Source: Pseudomonas linyingensis
Lineage (GTDB): Bacteria > Pseudomonadota > Gammaproteobacteria > Pseudomonadales > Pseudomonadaceae
DNA: 64,000 nucleotides
Direction: 5' to 3'
Assembly: GCF_900109175.1 (NCBI RefSeq)
Contig: NZ_FNZE01000005.1
Location: forward strand, 62,001-126,000
Shown: in pieces, positions 18,026 to 29,466 of the stretch
Layout of the letters: the number at the start of each line of letters is the position of its first letter
Numbering within the stretch: position 1 is the stretch's first letter
The notes under the pieces: model-generated
Databases searched by the model: none
Seen by the model: the letters and a program-made list of their open reading frames with translations, nothing else
Told to the model about the DNA's origin: nothing
Made by a program: the position numbers and the translations under genes

Positions 18026-18361
18026 TCAGTAGTTGTAATCGTTGGCGGTGGTCAGCTCGCGCAGTTCGCCATAGTGGACGGCGTCACTGAACAACAGCGC
18101 ACCACTCACCTCTGTGGGCAGAGCGTCGGCAGGACAGAAGCCGTCGTTGCAGGCCACATCGACCACCCAACAGCCACGGATGAAGTTCACCGCGTAGCCA
18201 TCCCGGCCCAGCGCCGCCTCGGCTCGCTGCAACGCCTCGTGCAAGTCGTTGGCGCCGACATAGACATTCAGCTGGGCACTGACGAACTCCTCGGCCAAGG
18301 GGTTGGTCGAGTGCGGCGTGATCTCGGCACCCACGCAGAACAGATGTTTCTTCATTGTCAT
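18026..18361 (-). CDS. Hypothetical protein, 111 residues
   Basis: Small soluble protein starting MTMKKHLFCVGAEITPH. The start at 18361 is set by AGGAGG 6-7 nt upstream; the longer frame upstream has no such site. The core GYAVNFIRGCWVVDVACNDG is hydrophobic and carries two cysteines, with a third in FCPADALP. The sequence contains AQLNVYVGANDLHEALQRAE, a helix typical of small alpha/beta folds. No family recognised. It is divergent from katG, sharing a 427-bp upstream region. Confidence 0.65.
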   Translation of the reverse strand: MTMKKHLFCVGAEITPHSTNPLAEEFVSAQLNVYVGANDLHEALQRAEAALGRDGYAVNFIRGCWVVDVACNDGFCPADALPTEVSGALLFSDAVHYGELRELTTANDYNY

Positions 18362-18603
18362 CGTTGTCCTCCTCGCAGACTTCATCTGTCGCCGGCCCGC
18401 CAGACGGCAGCCGGGAAGAACATCATTGCAAGCATGGCACATGGGCCAGACAGCAGACGCCATTTTCAGCAAGGCGCTGCGTCTCAGGACGAAAGGGGCT
18501 TGGATCAGTGCCGACATACCGCCATGGCCGCTGCCCTCCTCGACATGCCTGCCCCAGTGGTCAGCCCAAGCCATTCGAGTGATAAATCGCGGCCCGGCAC
18601 CTG

Positions 18604-18679
18604 GGCAATTTTGCCTATCGGGCAGATAAATTTAATCCATGCCCTTTTTGGCTATGCTCCGGCACGACTGGGCTATAAA
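18604..18679 (+). promoter_or_regulatory. Candidate OxyR site and promoter of katG
   Basis: The 427-bp gap before katG contains CTAT-N7-ATAA-N7-CCAT at 18615-18640, which follows the spacing of three of the four OxyR contact tetramers (consensus ATAG-N7-CTAT-N7-ATAG-N7-CTAT); the first tetramer (GGCA) does not match. A TATAAA -10-like hexamer follows at 18674-18679. The rest of the gap holds nothing recognisable. Match is partial. Confidence 0.3.
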
Positions 18680-18776
18680 GGTTAGGACTGTTTCGAGCAG
18701 CCCACACGGAACCGTACCCACCCTCTGCCGGGGGTATGTCGCAAGATGCGCCAATTTTCAGGCTACGAAGACATGA

Positions 18777-20963
<2,187 letters not shown>

Positions 20964-20977
20964 CGCCAGCCACACAT

Positions 20978-21014
20978 CCCCCCGCAGCGTCCGCGCTGCG
21001 GGGGGATTTTTGTT
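20978..21014 (+). terminator. Rho-independent terminator of katG
   Basis: Inverted repeat CCCCCGCAGCG/CGCTGCGGGGG followed by ATTTTTGTTT, 15 bp after the katG stop. Confidence 0.9.
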
Positions 21015-21146
21015 TGCACGGTTTCTTTCCCTTGCGCCGCGTCCCCCTTTTCCCAGCCCTCTCCCTCCCGCGGGATTGAGCACAGTGCCTGCCAGCTGAG
21101 CCGCGTGCCCTCGGCTATCTGCAGGCCGGCACGGCGGAGTGGCCCT

Positions 21147-21383
21147 TCAGGTTATGCTCGGCTGCAGTGCCCGTGCGTAGTAGAACAGGAACAGGTTGTG
21201 CAGCAGCTCCTTGAGCACCGACGGCTCGCTGCTGGTGAGGCTGGCCAGGTCGAGGTCGCCCTGCTCCTGCAGTTCGGCGATGGCCTGCGGGCCGAACTGG
21301 GCGCAGACTCGGCCGCTGTCGCGGTCGAGGATACGCAGCCAGGGTTGCGGGCGATCCAGCCAGGCATCGATCAGAAAGGTCAT
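21147..21383 (-). CDS. Hypothetical protein, 78 residues
   Basis: Begins MTFLIDAWLDRPQPWLRILD; soluble, acidic, ends in a hydrophobic helix (LKELLHNLFLFYYARAL). AGGAG lies about 8 nt before the ATG at 21383. The segment RDSGRVCAQFGPQAIAELQEQGDLDL suggests a short alpha/beta protein. I recall similar small proteins in other Pseudomonas genomes but cannot name a family. It is preceded by a palindrome 20 bp upstream of its start and separated from ahpF by a terminator, so it is an independent unit. Confidence 0.65.
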   Translation of the reverse strand: MTFLIDAWLDRPQPWLRILDRDSGRVCAQFGPQAIAELQEQGDLDLASLTSSEPSVLKELLHNLFLFYYARALQPSIT

Positions 21384-21402
21384 GGCAGCACTCCTGTTAG
21401 GA

Positions 21403-21418
21403 AATCTCATTTGAGATT
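21403..21418. promoter_or_regulatory. Operator-like inverted repeat
   Basis: AATCTCATTTGAGATT has perfect 7-bp arms around TT and lies 20 bp upstream of the 78-residue gene. A wider imperfect symmetry GGAA...TTCC surrounds it. AT-rich, Fur-like in length but not a clear Fur box. Regulator unknown. Confidence 0.4.
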
Positions 21419-21465
21419 AGTTCCTATTTAAGGCTTAGCCAAGCCCCTTCATCGATTTCGAACAC

Positions 21466-21504
21466 AAAAAAACGCCCGCCGCGGATCACTCCGCGGCGGG
21501 CGTT
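21466..21504 (-). terminator. Rho-independent terminator of ahpF
   Basis: 14-bp perfect arms AACGCCCGCCGCGG/CCGCGGCGGGCGTT with a 6-nt loop; on the minus strand a T-run follows. It begins 27 bp after the ahpF stop. Confidence 0.9.
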
Positions 21505-21530
21505 GCTACTAGTTGCTAGTGGAGGGCTGA

Positions 21531-23087
21531 TCAGCCTTGGCGGATCAGGTGGTCGAAGGCGCTCAGCGAGGCCTTGGCACCTTCGCCAACGGCGATGACG
21601 ATCTGCTTGTAGGGCACAGTGGTCACGTCGCCGGCAGCGAACACGCCGGGGACGCTGGTCTGGCCCCTGGCATCCACCACGATCTCGCCGAAGCGGCTCA
21701 GTTCGAGGGTGCCCTTGAGCCAGTCGCTGTTGGGCAGCAGGCCGATCTGCACGAAGATGCCTTCCAGTTCGATGGTGTGCACCTCGTCGTGGTGGCGATC
21801 CTTGTAGATCAGGCCGGTGACCTTCTGGCCGTCGCCCTTCACCTCGGTGGTCTGCGCCATGGTGATGACGGTGACGTTGGACAGGCTGCGCAGCTTGTTC
21901 TGCAGCACCGCGTCGGCACGCAGGTGCTCGCCGAACTCCAGCAGGGTGACGTGGGCGACGATGCCGGCCAGGTCGATGGCCGCCTCGACGCCGGAGTTGC
22001 CGCCGCCGATCACCGCCACGCGCTTGCCCTTGAACAGCGGACCGTCACAGTGCGGGCAGTAGGCCACGCCGCGGCCGCGGTATTCCTGCTCGCCCGGTAC
22101 GTTCATCTCGCGCCAGCGGGCGCCGGTGGCAAGGATCACGGTCTTCGCCTGCAGCTCGCCGCCGTTGTCGAATTGCACGGTGTGCAGGCCGTCCTCGGTT
22201 TCGGCCGGAATCAGCTTGCTGGCGCGCTGCAGGTTCATGATGTCGACCTCGTACTGGCGCACGTGCTCTTCCAGGGCGCGGGCCAGTTTCGGGCCTTCGG
22301 TTTCCTGCACCGAGATGAAGTTCTCGATGGCCATGGTATCCAGCACCTGGCCGCCGAAGCGCTCGGCGGCGACACCGGTGCGGATACCCTTGCGCGCGGC
22401 GTAGATGGCGGCGGAAGCGCCGGCCGGGCCGCCACCGACCACCAGCACGTCGAAGGCGGTCCTGGCGTTGAGTTTTTCGGCGTCACGGGCACCGCTGCCA
22501 GTGTCCAGCTTGGCGAGGATCTCCTCGATGTCCATGCGGCCCGAACCAAAGGGCTCGCCGTTGAGGTAGATGCTCGGCACCGCCATGATCTGGCGCTGGT
22601 TCACTTCGTCCTGGAACAGCGCGCCGTCGATGGCCACGTGCTTGATGTTGGGGTTGAGCACCGCCATCAGGTTCAGCGCCTGCACCACGTCCGGGCAGTT
22701 GTGGCAGGACAACGAGAAGTAGGTTTCGAAGCTGAATTCGCCTTCGATGCCCTTGATCTGCGCGATCACCTCGTCGGAGACCTTCGGCGGATAGCCGCCG
22801 ACCTGCAGCAGGGCCAGCACCAGCGAGGTGAACTCGTGGCCCATGGGCAGACCCGCGAAGCGCACGCCGACTTCCTGGCCGTCGCGGCGGAAGCTGAACG
22901 ACGGTACGCGGGCATCGCTGCCGGCGGTGCTCAGGGTGATCTTATCGCTCAGGGCATTGATATCCTCGAGCAGGGCAAGCATTTCCCGCGACTTGGCGCC
23001 GTCATCCAGGGACGCGACGATCTCGAACGGCAGGGTGACTTTCTCGAGGTAGGCCTTCAACTGGGTTTTCAGGTTGGCGTCCAACAT
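21531..23087 (-). CDS. ahpF: Alkyl hydroperoxide reductase subunit F
   Basis: 518-residue flavoprotein that passes electrons from NAD(P)H to AhpC peroxiredoxin. Domains: tandem thioredoxin folds at the N-terminus (1-about 195) with active CHNC near residue 129; then the thioredoxin-reductase-like part with [21 protein letters not shown] (FAD), the redox pair CPHC near 345, and [19 protein letters not shown] for [18 protein letters not shown] and [12 protein letters not shown] are also typical. No ahpC is adjacent, which is unusual since the pair is normally together. Upstream, around 23172-23210, the minus strand has a GATAGATAAAACAAAT stretch that could be part of an OxyR site, but the match is weak. 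Confidence 0.96.
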   Translation of the reverse strand: MLDANLKTQLKAYLEKVTLPFEIVASLDDGAKSREMLALLEDINALSDKITLSTAGSDARVPSFSFRRDGQEVGVRFAGLPMGHEFTSLVLALLQVGGYPPKVSDEVIAQIKGIEGEFSFETYFSLSCHNCPDVVQALNLMAVLNPNIKHVAIDGALFQDEVNQRQIMAVPSIYLNGEPFGSGRMDIEEILAKLDTGSGARDAEKLNARTAFDVLVVGGGPAGASAAIYAARKGIRTGVAAERFGGQVLDTMAIENFISVQETEGPKLARALEEHVRQYEVDIMNLQRASKLIPAETEDGLHTVQFDNGGELQAKTVILATGARWREMNVPGEQEYRGRGVAYCPHCDGPLFKGKRVAVIGGGNSGVEAAIDLAGIVAHVTLLEFGEHLRADAVLQNKLRSLSNVTVITMAQTTEVKGDGQKVTGLIYKDRHHDEVHTIELEGIFVQIGLLPNSDWLKGTLELSRFGEIVVDARGQTSVPGVFAAGDVTTVPYKQIVIAVGEGAKASLSAFDHLIRQG

Positions 23088-23220
23088 AGTGACGTTATCC
23101 TCTGGATCAGAATTCGGGGTGGAAAGTTGATGGAGAGAATCCTACGCCGCACCGCAGATCGCTCACAGTTGATTGATTCAAGCCTGCTGATTTGTTTTAT
23201 CTATCACTCGACATCCGCAT

Positions 23221-23514
23221 TCAGCCGCGGGCCTGCCACAAGATTCCATAGCCCAGTCCCATCAGCAGCCAGCCGCCCAGCGGATGGAACGCGGTGCGCC
23301 ACAGCCGGCTGTAGGGGTCGAAGCCGACACCATGGATGAAGCCGCTGGAGATGCCCCACATCACCAGCATCAGCAGACCGTGGCTGTAGCCGCCCTCGGC
23401 GTCGAGCATGGCGGCGGGATGGATCAGCAGCACCAGCGCCAGCGGCGTGGCCAGCAGCAGGGAGACAACGCGGCTGGGGCCGCGCCGTAACCAGGGACGT
23501 GCCTCAGTCGTCAC
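23221..23514 (-). CDS. ybgE: Cyd operon YbgE-family membrane protein
   Basis: 97 residues with three hydrophobic segments (about 17-35, 45-65, 78-95) and the stretch HGVGFDPYSRLWRTAFHPLGGW, characteristic of YbgE proteins encoded after cydX. Starts with GTG at 23514, reading VTTEARPWLRRG, and overlaps the end of cydX by 11 bp, as expected for a translationally coupled operon member. Its function in bd-oxidase biogenesis is not defined. Confidence 0.8.
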   Translation of the reverse strand: MTTEARPWLRRGPSRVVSLLLATPLALVLLIHPAAMLDAEGGYSHGLLMLVMWGISSGFIHGVGFDPYSRLWRTAFHPLGGWLLMGLGYGILWQARG

Positions 23515-23620
23515 CCACCGTCTCCTCGTCGAGGTTCTGGGTGGTTTCCAGCCACAGCGCGTTGACGATGCCAAAGCTGCAGGCCAGCAGTACGCCGAGA
23601 ATCCAGGTGAAGTACCACAT
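23504..23620 (-). CDS. cydX: Cytochrome bd small subunit CydX
   Basis: 38-residue single-helix protein starting MWYFTWILGVLLACSFGIVN, the classical CydX sequence, and ending NLDEETVGDD. CydX binds CydA next to haem b595 and stabilises the oxidase. It sits 16 bp after cydB and overlaps ybgE. GGAG lies ahead of the ATG. Confidence 0.92.
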   Translation of the reverse strand: MWYFTWILGVLLACSFGIVNALWLETTQNLDEETVGDD

Positions 23621-23636
23621 GTGTCGTTCTCCTTGG

Positions 23637-24779
23637 TCAGTACAACCCGTGGGGGTTGCTCTCGATGGTCTGGTTGGTCACTCGGCCCCACATGCGGGTG
23701 TAGCACCACAGGGTGTAGAGCAGGATCAGCGGCACGAAGATCCCCGCCACCACCAGCATGATGCCCAGGGTCTTGTAGCTGGACACCGCGTCCCACATGG
23801 TCAGGCTCGACGCCGGGTCGAGGCTCGACGGGAACACAAAGGGGAACAGCGCAAAGCCCGCGGTGCAGATCGTGCCGACGATGGCCAGGCTGCTGCCGAG
23901 GAAAGCCACGCCGCCACGATTGAACAGTGCGCCGAGCAGCGCCAGCAGGCCGCCGGCCAGCCCCGCCAGCGGGGCGATGCGGGTCCATGGATACTGGGCG
24001 TAGTTGGCCAGCCAGCCGCTGTTGTCCAGACTGACCTGCTTGTTGAGCGGGTTGAGCGCTGCGCCCAGATCGCTGAAGCCACCGACTAGACTGAAGCCCT
24101 GGATGCCCAGCGCCAGCCAGGCCCCGGCCCCGGCGAAGGCGAGCAGGAACACCAGTGCGCACAGCTGGGTCGCCTTGCGCGAGCGCTGGTGCAGCTCTGC
24201 GTCGGTACGCATCATCAGCCAGGCGCCGCCATGGGCGCACAGCATGCTCAGGCTGACCACCCCGGCGAGCAGGGCGAAGGGATGCAGCAAAGCGAAGAAC
24301 GAGCCCTCGTAGGTGGAGCGCATCAGCTCGTCGAGGCGGAACGGCAGGCCAAGGAACAGGTTGCCGAAGGCCACGCCGAACAGCAGCGCAGGTGCCGCGC
24401 CGCCGACGAACAGCGCCCAGTCCCAGGCGCTGCGCCACTGCTGGTTCTCCAGCTTGCTGCGGTAGTCGAAGCCGACCGGGCGGCAGAACAGCGCGAACAG
24501 CACCAGCAACATCGCCCAGTACAGTCCGGAGAAGGCCACCGCATAGACCATCGGCCAGGCGGCGAACAGCGCGCCGCCGGCGGTGATGAACCACACCTGG
24601 TTGCCGTCCCAGTGCGGGGCGATGGTATTGATCGCCGCGCGGCGCTCGTTGTCGGTCTTGCCGACGAAGGGCATCAGCGCCATGGCTCCCATGTCGAAGC
24701 CGTCGGTGAGGGCGAAGCCGATCAGCAGCACGCCGATCAACACCCACCACACCAGTTTCAGGGTTTCATAGTCGAACAT
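23637..24779 (-). CDS. cydB: Cytochrome bd ubiquinol oxidase subunit II
   Basis: 380-residue integral membrane subunit with about eight or nine helices. The E. coli-type signature is evident: ALTDGFDMGAMALMPF near the N-terminus, NTIAPHWDGNQVWFITAGGALFAAWP, FCRPVGFDYRSK and GVAFGNLFLGLPFR. These blocks distinguish it from the cyanide-insensitive oxidase subunit CioB usual in Pseudomonas. It pairs with CydA, 10 bp upstream, to reduce oxygen with quinol at high affinity. AGGAG precedes the ATG by 7 nt. Confidence 0.96.
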   Translation of the reverse strand: MFDYETLKLVWWVLIGVLLIGFALTDGFDMGAMALMPFVGKTDNERRAAINTIAPHWDGNQVWFITAGGALFAAWPMVYAVAFSGLYWAMLLVLFALFCRPVGFDYRSKLENQQWRSAWDWALFVGGAAPALLFGVAFGNLFLGLPFRLDELMRSTYEGSFFALLHPFALLAGVVSLSMLCAHGGAWLMMRTDAELHQRSRKATQLCALVFLLAFAGAGAWLALGIQGFSLVGGFSDLGAALNPLNKQVSLDNSGWLANYAQYPWTRIAPLAGLAGGLLALLGALFNRGGVAFLGSSLAIVGTICTAGFALFPFVFPSSLDPASSLTMWDAVSSYKTLGIMLVVAGIFVPLILLYTLWCYTRMWGRVTNQTIESNPHGLY

Positions 24780-24789
24780 GACGCTCTCC

Positions 24790-26364
24790 TCAGGCCTGGG
24801 CGGATTGTGCGGCGGCCTGCCGCTCGAAGTGGTAGCGGCCGGTGTGCAGGCTGGACGGGCCGAGACGGGCGAACTTGATCATCAGGTACATCTCGATCAC
24901 CAGCAGCAGGCTGTAGAAAGCCACCAGGGCGATCAGCGAACCCCACACGTCGCCAGTGGTCAGGCTGGAAGCCGACAGGTGGGTCGGCAGCACCTCGCCG
25001 ATCGACCAGGGCTGGCGGCCATGCTCGGCCACGTACCAGCCGGTCTGTGCGGCGATCCACGGCAGCGGCAGGCTGAGCAGCGCCCAGCGCAGCAGCCAGG
25101 GTTTGGACTCCTCGTTCTTGCGCGCCGAAGCCCAGAAGGCGCAGGCGAACAGCGCCAGCATCAGGAAGCCCGAGGCGACCATGGCGCGGAAGCTCCAGAA
25201 CAGACTGAACACATGGGGAATGGTGTCCTGTGCGGCGAGCTTGATCTGCTCCTCGCTGGCATCCACCACGTTGCCCGTGTACTTCTTCAGCAGCAGGCCA
25301 TAGCCGAGGTCGTGCTTGACCGCCTCGAAGGCCGTGATGGTTTCCGCGCTCTTGTCGCCGCCGCGCAGCTGCTCGAGCAGGGCGTAGGCGCCCATGCCGT
25401 TGCGGATGCGCCCCTCGTGCTCGGCGATCAGATCCTTGATGCCCTTGACCTCCTCGTCCAACGAACGGGTGGCGATCAGCCCCAGCGCCCAGGGTATCTT
25501 CACCTCGTAGTCGGTGCGCATCTCCTCCTGGTTGGGCAGGCCGAACAGAGTGAAGCCAGCCGGTGCCGGGTGGGTTTCCCACTCGGCCTCGATGGCCGCC
25601 AGCTTGGTCTTCTGCACGTCGCCGATCTCGTAGCCGGACTCGTCGCCGAGGACGATCACCGAGAGGATCGAGGCCAGGCCGAAGGCCGAGGCGATGGCGA
25701 AGGAGCGGCGGGCGAAGCCCAGATCGCGTTTCTTCAACAGGTAGTAGCTGGAGATGGCGAGGACGAAGATCGACCCGGTGACGTAGCCGGCCGCCACGGT
25801 GTGCACGAACTTGACCTGCGCCACCGGATTGAAGATCAGCGCGCCGAAGTCGACCAGCTCCATGCGCATGGTCTGATAGTTGAACTCGGCGCCGACCGGG
25901 TTCTGCATCCAGCCGTTGGCGATCAGGATCCACAGCGCCGACAGGTTGGAGCCCAGCGCCACCAGCCAGGTGACCACCAGGTGCTGCACCTTGGAAAGCC
26001 GATCCCAGCCGAAGAAGAACAGGCCGATGAAGGTCGATTCGAGGAAGAACGCCATCAACCCCTCGATGGCCAGTGGCGCGCCGAAGATGTCGCCGACGTA
26101 GTGGCTGTAGTAGGCCCAGTTGGTGCCGAACTGGAACTCCATGGTCAGACCGGTGGTGACGCCGAGGGCGAAGTTGATGCCGAACAGCTTGCCCCAGAAC
26201 TTGACCATGTCCTTGTAGACCTGTTTGCCGGTCATCACGTAGACCGACTCCATGATCGCCAGCAGGAAAGCCAGCCCGAGCGTCAGCGGCACGAACAGAA
26301 AGTGATACATCGCGGTCATGGCAAATTGCAGACGCGACAGGTCGACGACGGCTTCCGAGATCAT
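24790..26364 (-). CDS. cydA: Cytochrome bd ubiquinol oxidase subunit I, long Q-loop type
   Basis: 524-residue haem-carrying subunit. The haem b595 axial histidine is in the N-terminal stretch [16 protein letters not shown], haem b558 ligands lie in the [11 protein letters not shown] region (His) and in the later methionine-containing segment, and [15 protein letters not shown] is typical. The periplasmic Q-loop is long (about residues 250-385: [19 protein letters not shown] onward), the E. coli type rather than the short CIO type. Its ATG overlaps the cydP stop by 4 bp (ATGA). Confidence 0.96.
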   Translation of the reverse strand: MISEAVVDLSRLQFAMTAMYHFLFVPLTLGLAFLLAIMESVYVMTGKQVYKDMVKFWGKLFGINFALGVTTGLTMEFQFGTNWAYYSHYVGDIFGAPLAIEGLMAFFLESTFIGLFFFGWDRLSKVQHLVVTWLVALGSNLSALWILIANGWMQNPVGAEFNYQTMRMELVDFGALIFNPVAQVKFVHTVAAGYVTGSIFVLAISSYYLLKKRDLGFARRSFAIASAFGLASILSVIVLGDESGYEIGDVQKTKLAAIEAEWETHPAPAGFTLFGLPNQEEMRTDYEVKIPWALGLIATRSLDEEVKGIKDLIAEHEGRIRNGMGAYALLEQLRGGDKSAETITAFEAVKHDLGYGLLLKKYTGNVVDASEEQIKLAAQDTIPHVFSLFWSFRAMVASGFLMLALFACAFWASARKNEESKPWLLRWALLSLPLPWIAAQTGWYVAEHGRQPWSIGEVLPTHLSASSLTTGDVWGSLIALVAFYSLLLVIEMYLMIKFARLGPSSLHTGRYHFERQAAAQSAQA

Positions 26365-26585
26365 CTCGGTTCCTCCTCGTTCAGGGATGCAGGTGATGCG
26401 GGAGAGATTTGGGACGTGCCAAGCAGACGCTCGCTGACCCGTTCGCTGCCGTTGACCGGCACGATCGGTTCGGTGAACCAGACCGCCTTGATGGTCAGCA
26501 GGATGGCCAGCTTGATCAACAGGATGATGCCGATCTCGCGCACCAGGGGGATGCGCCAGGGCGACTGCGGAGGTACTTGCGGCAT
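26361..26585 (-). CDS. cydP: Putative small bd-oxidase subunit CydP
   Basis: 74-residue protein with one membrane helix ([24 protein letters not shown]) and a cytoplasmic Ser/Glu-rich tail. The charged LVREI-LLIK start of the helix is the hallmark of the CydP family, found ahead of cydA in many gamma-proteobacteria. The ATG at 26585 has GGAG 8 nt before it; an upstream in-frame ATG lacks a site. It is the first gene of the cyd operon. The family name is by pattern; the role as a subunit is proposed, not proved. Confidence 0.75.
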   Translation of the reverse strand: MPQVPPQSPWRIPLVREIGIILLIKLAILLTIKAVWFTEPIVPVNGSERVSERLLGTSQISPASPASLNEEEPR

Positions 26586-26682
26586 AGTGACAGCTCCATG
26601 ACCTGCGTTCGCCAATCCGGCGGCGACCAGTAATCCACTCTAGTCGCTGTTCGGAACACCGTTGGCGTGCGGGCTGGAGCCA

Positions 26683-26702
26683 TCATACTCCCCTGAGTAT
26701 GA
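26683..26702. promoter_or_regulatory. Palindrome upstream of the cyd operon (ATAC-N8-GTAT)
   Basis: TCATACTCCCCTGAGTATGA: 8-bp perfect arms with a 4-nt loop, about 98-117 bp upstream of the cydP ATG and 51 bp after the histidine-kinase stop. No T-run follows, so an operator is more likely than a terminator. Its core ATAC-N8-GTAT has the same geometry as the palindrome at 9716-9731. No ANR/FNR half-sites were found nearby. Confidence 0.45.
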
Positions 26703-26752
26703 CGAAAGACCTAGCGAGACACTTGGTCGCAGTGGCGGGCCGCTCTGCGCCG

Positions 26753-28075
26753 CTAGTTGCGACCTCGGCGCGGCAGGCGCATCCGCGCGCACAGCCCGCC
26801 CAGCTCGGCGCTGTCCTCCAGGCTCAGCTTGCCGCCGCAGGCCTGGACGATGTCGCGGACGATGGCCAGGCCCAGGCCGTGGCCGGCCACCTGCTCGTCC
26901 AGCCGGTTGCCGCGGTCGACCACCGCCTCGCGCTGCGCCAGGACGATGCCCGGGCCGTCGTCCTCCACGCACAGCCAGTAGCCCTCGGCCTCCTCGCCGG
27001 CACTGACCTTGACGGTGCTGTCGGCCCATTTGCAGGCGTTGTCGAGCAGGTTGCCGAGCGCCTCCAGCAAGTCCTCGCGGTCCCACGGGAGGCGCAGCCC
27101 GGCTGGCGCCTGCCAGTCGATATCGACGTGCGGGTGGATCTGCCGGAGGGTGGCGCACAGTGCCGGCAGCTCGGCGGCGCAGTCGAAGTGCGCACCGGGC
27201 AGCGCCTCGCCAGCCAGCCGCGCGCGGCCCAGCTCGCGGGCCAGGCGCTGGTCGATCTGCGTCAGCAGTTCGACCAGGGTGGCGCGCAGGGCCGGATGGG
27301 CGCGCAGTTCCTCACGATTGGCCAGGCTGACCAGCACCGCCAGTGGCGTCTTCAGGGCATGGCCGAGGTTGCCGAGGGCGTGACGCGAGCGCCTGAGGGT
27401 GTCTTCGGTGTGCCTGAGCAGGTGGTTGACCTCCCCGACCAGAGGCTCCAGCTCGCGCGGCACCCGACTGTCCAGAGCGCTGAGGCGGCCGGCCTGCAGC
27501 TCGGCGATCTGCCGGCGCACCCGCTCCAGCGGCGCCAGTGCGCGGCGCACGGTCAGCCATTGCAGCAACAGCACCAGCAGCAGACTGCCGGCACCCAGGC
27601 CCAGGCCCAGCCAGCGGATGCGCGCCAGACTGCTGAGCACCGGCGTGTAGTCCTGCGCCACGCTGATGCTCAGCTGCTGGCCGAAACGCCGATAGTCGCC
27701 GCGAAACACCAGCAACCGCTGGCCGGCGACGCCCTCGGCCAGCGCCGGCGCCAGCCCCTTGCCTGCCGGGCGCGGCAGTTCGCTGTCCCACAGCGAACGC
27801 GAACGCCAGATATCGTCGGCGAAGTCGATGCGGAAATAGCGCCCGGAATAGGCGCGCTGGTAGGCCGGGTGCAGGCGGCGCTCGTCCAACTGCACGCCCC
27901 CCTCGCCGCGCACCAGGGCGGTGAGCAGGGTTTCCGCCTCGTCCTGCAGGTTGCTTTCGTGGTAACGGCGCAGGCCGCTGTCGAACAGCCACAGGCTACC
28001 CTGCAGCAGCGCCAGCATGACCAACAGCAGAGTCGCCGCCAGACCGAGGCCGAGGCGGCTCTGGATCGACTTCAC
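26753..28075 (-). CDS. BqsS/CarS-like sensor histidine kinase
   Basis: 440-residue membrane kinase. Two helices (about 7-30 and 152-178) bracket a periplasmic domain of about 120 residues. A HAMP-like stretch is followed by the H-box [12 protein letters not shown], the N-box [10 protein letters not shown], the G1 DDGPGI and the G2 GHGLGLAIV motifs. The gene order (PepSY pair, response regulator, kinase) is that of P. aeruginosa BqsRS/CarRS, which responds to ferrous iron or calcium. The RExxE iron motif described for BqsS is not visible in this periplasmic domain, so the signal may differ. The start overlaps the regulator's stop by 4 bp. Confidence 0.88.
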   Translation of the reverse strand: MKSIQSRLGLGLAATLLLVMLALLQGSLWLFDSGLRRYHESNLQDEAETLLTALVRGEGGVQLDERRLHPAYQRAYSGRYFRIDFADDIWRSRSLWDSELPRPAGKGLAPALAEGVAGQRLLVFRGDYRRFGQQLSISVAQDYTPVLSSLARIRWLGLGLGAGSLLLVLLLQWLTVRRALAPLERVRRQIAELQAGRLSALDSRVPRELEPLVGEVNHLLRHTEDTLRRSRHALGNLGHALKTPLAVLVSLANREELRAHPALRATLVELLTQIDQRLARELGRARLAGEALPGAHFDCAAELPALCATLRQIHPHVDIDWQAPAGLRLPWDREDLLEALGNLLDNACKWADSTVKVSAGEEAEGYWLCVEDDGPGIVLAQREAVVDRGNRLDEQVAGHGLGLAIVRDIVQACGGKLSLEDSAELGGLCARMRLPRRGRN

Positions 28076-28749
28076 CGGCCCTGCTCCGCGTCGCCGGCGT
28101 AGCGGTAGCCCTGACCGCGGCGGGTCTCGATCACCTCGCGACCGAGCTTGCGGCGCAGGTGGTTGACGTGCACCTCGATGACGTTGGAGTCGCGTTCGCT
28201 CTCGCCGTCGTAGAGATGCTCGTTGAGCTGGGTCTTGGAGAGGATCTGCCCCGAATGCAGCATGAAGTAGCGCAGCAGACGGAATTCGCCGGCGGTGAGC
28301 ACCACCTCCTCGTCACCGCGGCGCACGCACTGGCGCGCCTCGTCGAGTACCAGGCCGGCGGCCTTCAGCTCGTTCTGGTTGGCCAGCCCGTGGGCGCGGC
28401 GCAGCAGCGCCTGGATGCGCAGGGCCAGTTCCTCGGGATGGAAGGGCTTGCTCAGGTAGTCGTCGGCACCGGCCTTGAGGCCCTCGATGCGCTCGGCCCA
28501 GCTGCCGCGCGCGGTGAGCACCAGCACCGGGGTGGCCAGTCCGTCGCCACGCCACTGGCGCAATACGTCCAGCCCCGGCATGCCGGGCAGGCCGAGGTCA
28601 AGGACGATCAGGTCGTAGGGTTCGGTGGCCCCCTGCACCAGGGCGTCGCGGCCGTCGGCCAGCCAGTCGACCGCGTAGCCCTGGCGGGTCAGGTCGGCGA
28701 GCAGTTCGTCGGCGAGGGCGACGTTGTCCTCCACCAGCAGCAGGCGCAT
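28072..28749 (-). CDS. OmpR-family response regulator, BqsR/CarR-like
   Basis: 225 residues. The receiver domain (1-about 118) starts MRLLLVEDN and has the phosphoacceptor aspartate in [14 protein letters not shown] (near residue 51), the ARGSW threonine region and the lysine of LSKPF. The winged-helix DNA-binding domain (about 130-218) ends [19 protein letters not shown]. It starts one base inside the second PepSY gene's stop, so all four genes form one operon. A TTCAG-N6-TTAAG site that fits the BqsR binding pattern lies upstream of the operon, suggesting autoregulation. Confidence 0.9.
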   Translation of the reverse strand: MRLLLVEDNVALADELLADLTRQGYAVDWLADGRDALVQGATEPYDLIVLDLGLPGMPGLDVLRQWRGDGLATPVLVLTARGSWAERIEGLKAGADDYLSKPFHPEELALRIQALLRRAHGLANQNELKAAGLVLDEARQCVRRGDEEVVLTAGEFRLLRYFMLHSGQILSKTQLNEHLYDGESERDSNVIEVHVNHLRRKLGREVIETRRGQGYRYAGDAEQGR

Positions 28750-29054
28750 CAGTCGTCCTCCTCGTCCTTCAGCACGCGGCCAGTGACCGCATCCAGCTCC
28801 AGTTCGCGCACCTGGCCACCTTCGGTGAGCAGCTCAACTTCGTAGACGTAGTGATCGCTCTCCTCCTCCAGCTCGGCCTCAAGCAGGCGTGCGCCGGGGT
28901 AGCGCTGCATGGCCTGCTGCAGCAACTGCTGCAGCGGCTGGATCACGCCCTCCTGGCGCAGGCGCAGGGCCTCGTCCTGGTCGAGGTCGCGGGCCTGCGC
29001 CGTGGCGATCAGGCACAGGACAAGAGCGGCGAGGAAGGGCGTGGTTCTGATCAT
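28749..29054 (-). CDS. Periplasmic PepSY-domain protein
   Basis: 101 residues with a signal peptide ([21 protein letters not shown]) and one PepSY domain: helix [22 protein letters not shown] and strands [27 protein letters not shown]. It starts at the stop codon of the first PepSY gene (TGATG). PepSY proteins often modulate metalloproteases or sense ions; next to a BqsRS-like system this one is a likely periplasmic effector or co-sensor. The acidic C-terminal DEEDD may bind cations. Confidence 0.85.
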   Translation of the reverse strand: MIRTTPFLAALVLCLIATAQARDLDQDEALRLRQEGVIQPLQQLLQQAMQRYPGARLLEAELEEESDHYVYEVELLTEGGQVRELELDAVTGRVLKDEEDD

Positions 29055-29362
29055 CAGTCGTCCTGGTGGTCCTTGAGGATCTGGCCGCTGGTGGCATCCA
29101 GCTCGAGGTCCCACTGTACGCCCTGGGCGTCACGCAGCTCGACCTGGTAGACGTAGCGGCCGTATTCCTCTTCCAGCTCGGTTTCCTCGACGGTGGAACC
29201 CGGGTGCTTGGCGATGGCGGCGGCGTTGAGTTTCTCGAAGGACATGATGGTACCGGCATCGCGCAGTTTCAGCGCCTCGTCCGGACCCAGATCGCGGGCC
29301 TGGGCGACACCGGCGGTGGCGGCGATGAGGGCAGTGGCAAGCAGAGCGGTCAGTTTGTTCAT
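29054..29362 (-). CDS. Periplasmic PepSY-domain protein, first gene of the TCS operon
   Basis: 102 residues with a signal peptide (MNKLTALLATALIAATAGVAQA) and one PepSY domain (AAAIAKHPGSTVEETELEEEY, then RYVYQVELRDAQGVQWDLELDA). It is a paralogue of the following gene, with the same layout and a similar end, LKDHQDD. AGGAG precedes the ATG. As leader gene of the operon its promoter should lie in the 60-100 bp upstream, where the TTCAG-N6-TTAAG site is. Confidence 0.87.
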   Translation of the reverse strand: MNKLTALLATALIAATAGVAQARDLGPDEALKLRDAGTIMSFEKLNAAAIAKHPGSTVEETELEEEYGRYVYQVELRDAQGVQWDLELDATSGQILKDHQDD

Positions 29363-29418
29363 TTTTCAGTCTCCTGGGGAGTGAGTGGCTTTCGATGGGT
29401 TCACTGTAGCCCGTGCCG

Positions 29419-29434
29419 CTTAATCGAAACTGAA
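29419..29434 (-). promoter_or_regulatory. BqsR/QseB-type direct repeat upstream of the PepSY operon
   Basis: On the minus strand TTCAGTTTCGATTAAG: TTCAG-N6-TTAAG, one mismatch from the TTAAG-N6-TTAAG site reported for BqsR. It lies 57-72 bp upstream of the first PepSY ATG, where an activator could contact a -35 region. Confidence 0.5.
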
Positions 29435-29466
29435 TGGTCACCGACACCTGGCGCACGTCGATCTGT

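Noticed and set aside
23170-23184. TTGATTGATTCAAG as an ANR/FNR box near ahpF
   Set aside because: The second half-site is shifted by one base from TTGAT-N4-ATCAA, so it does not fit.
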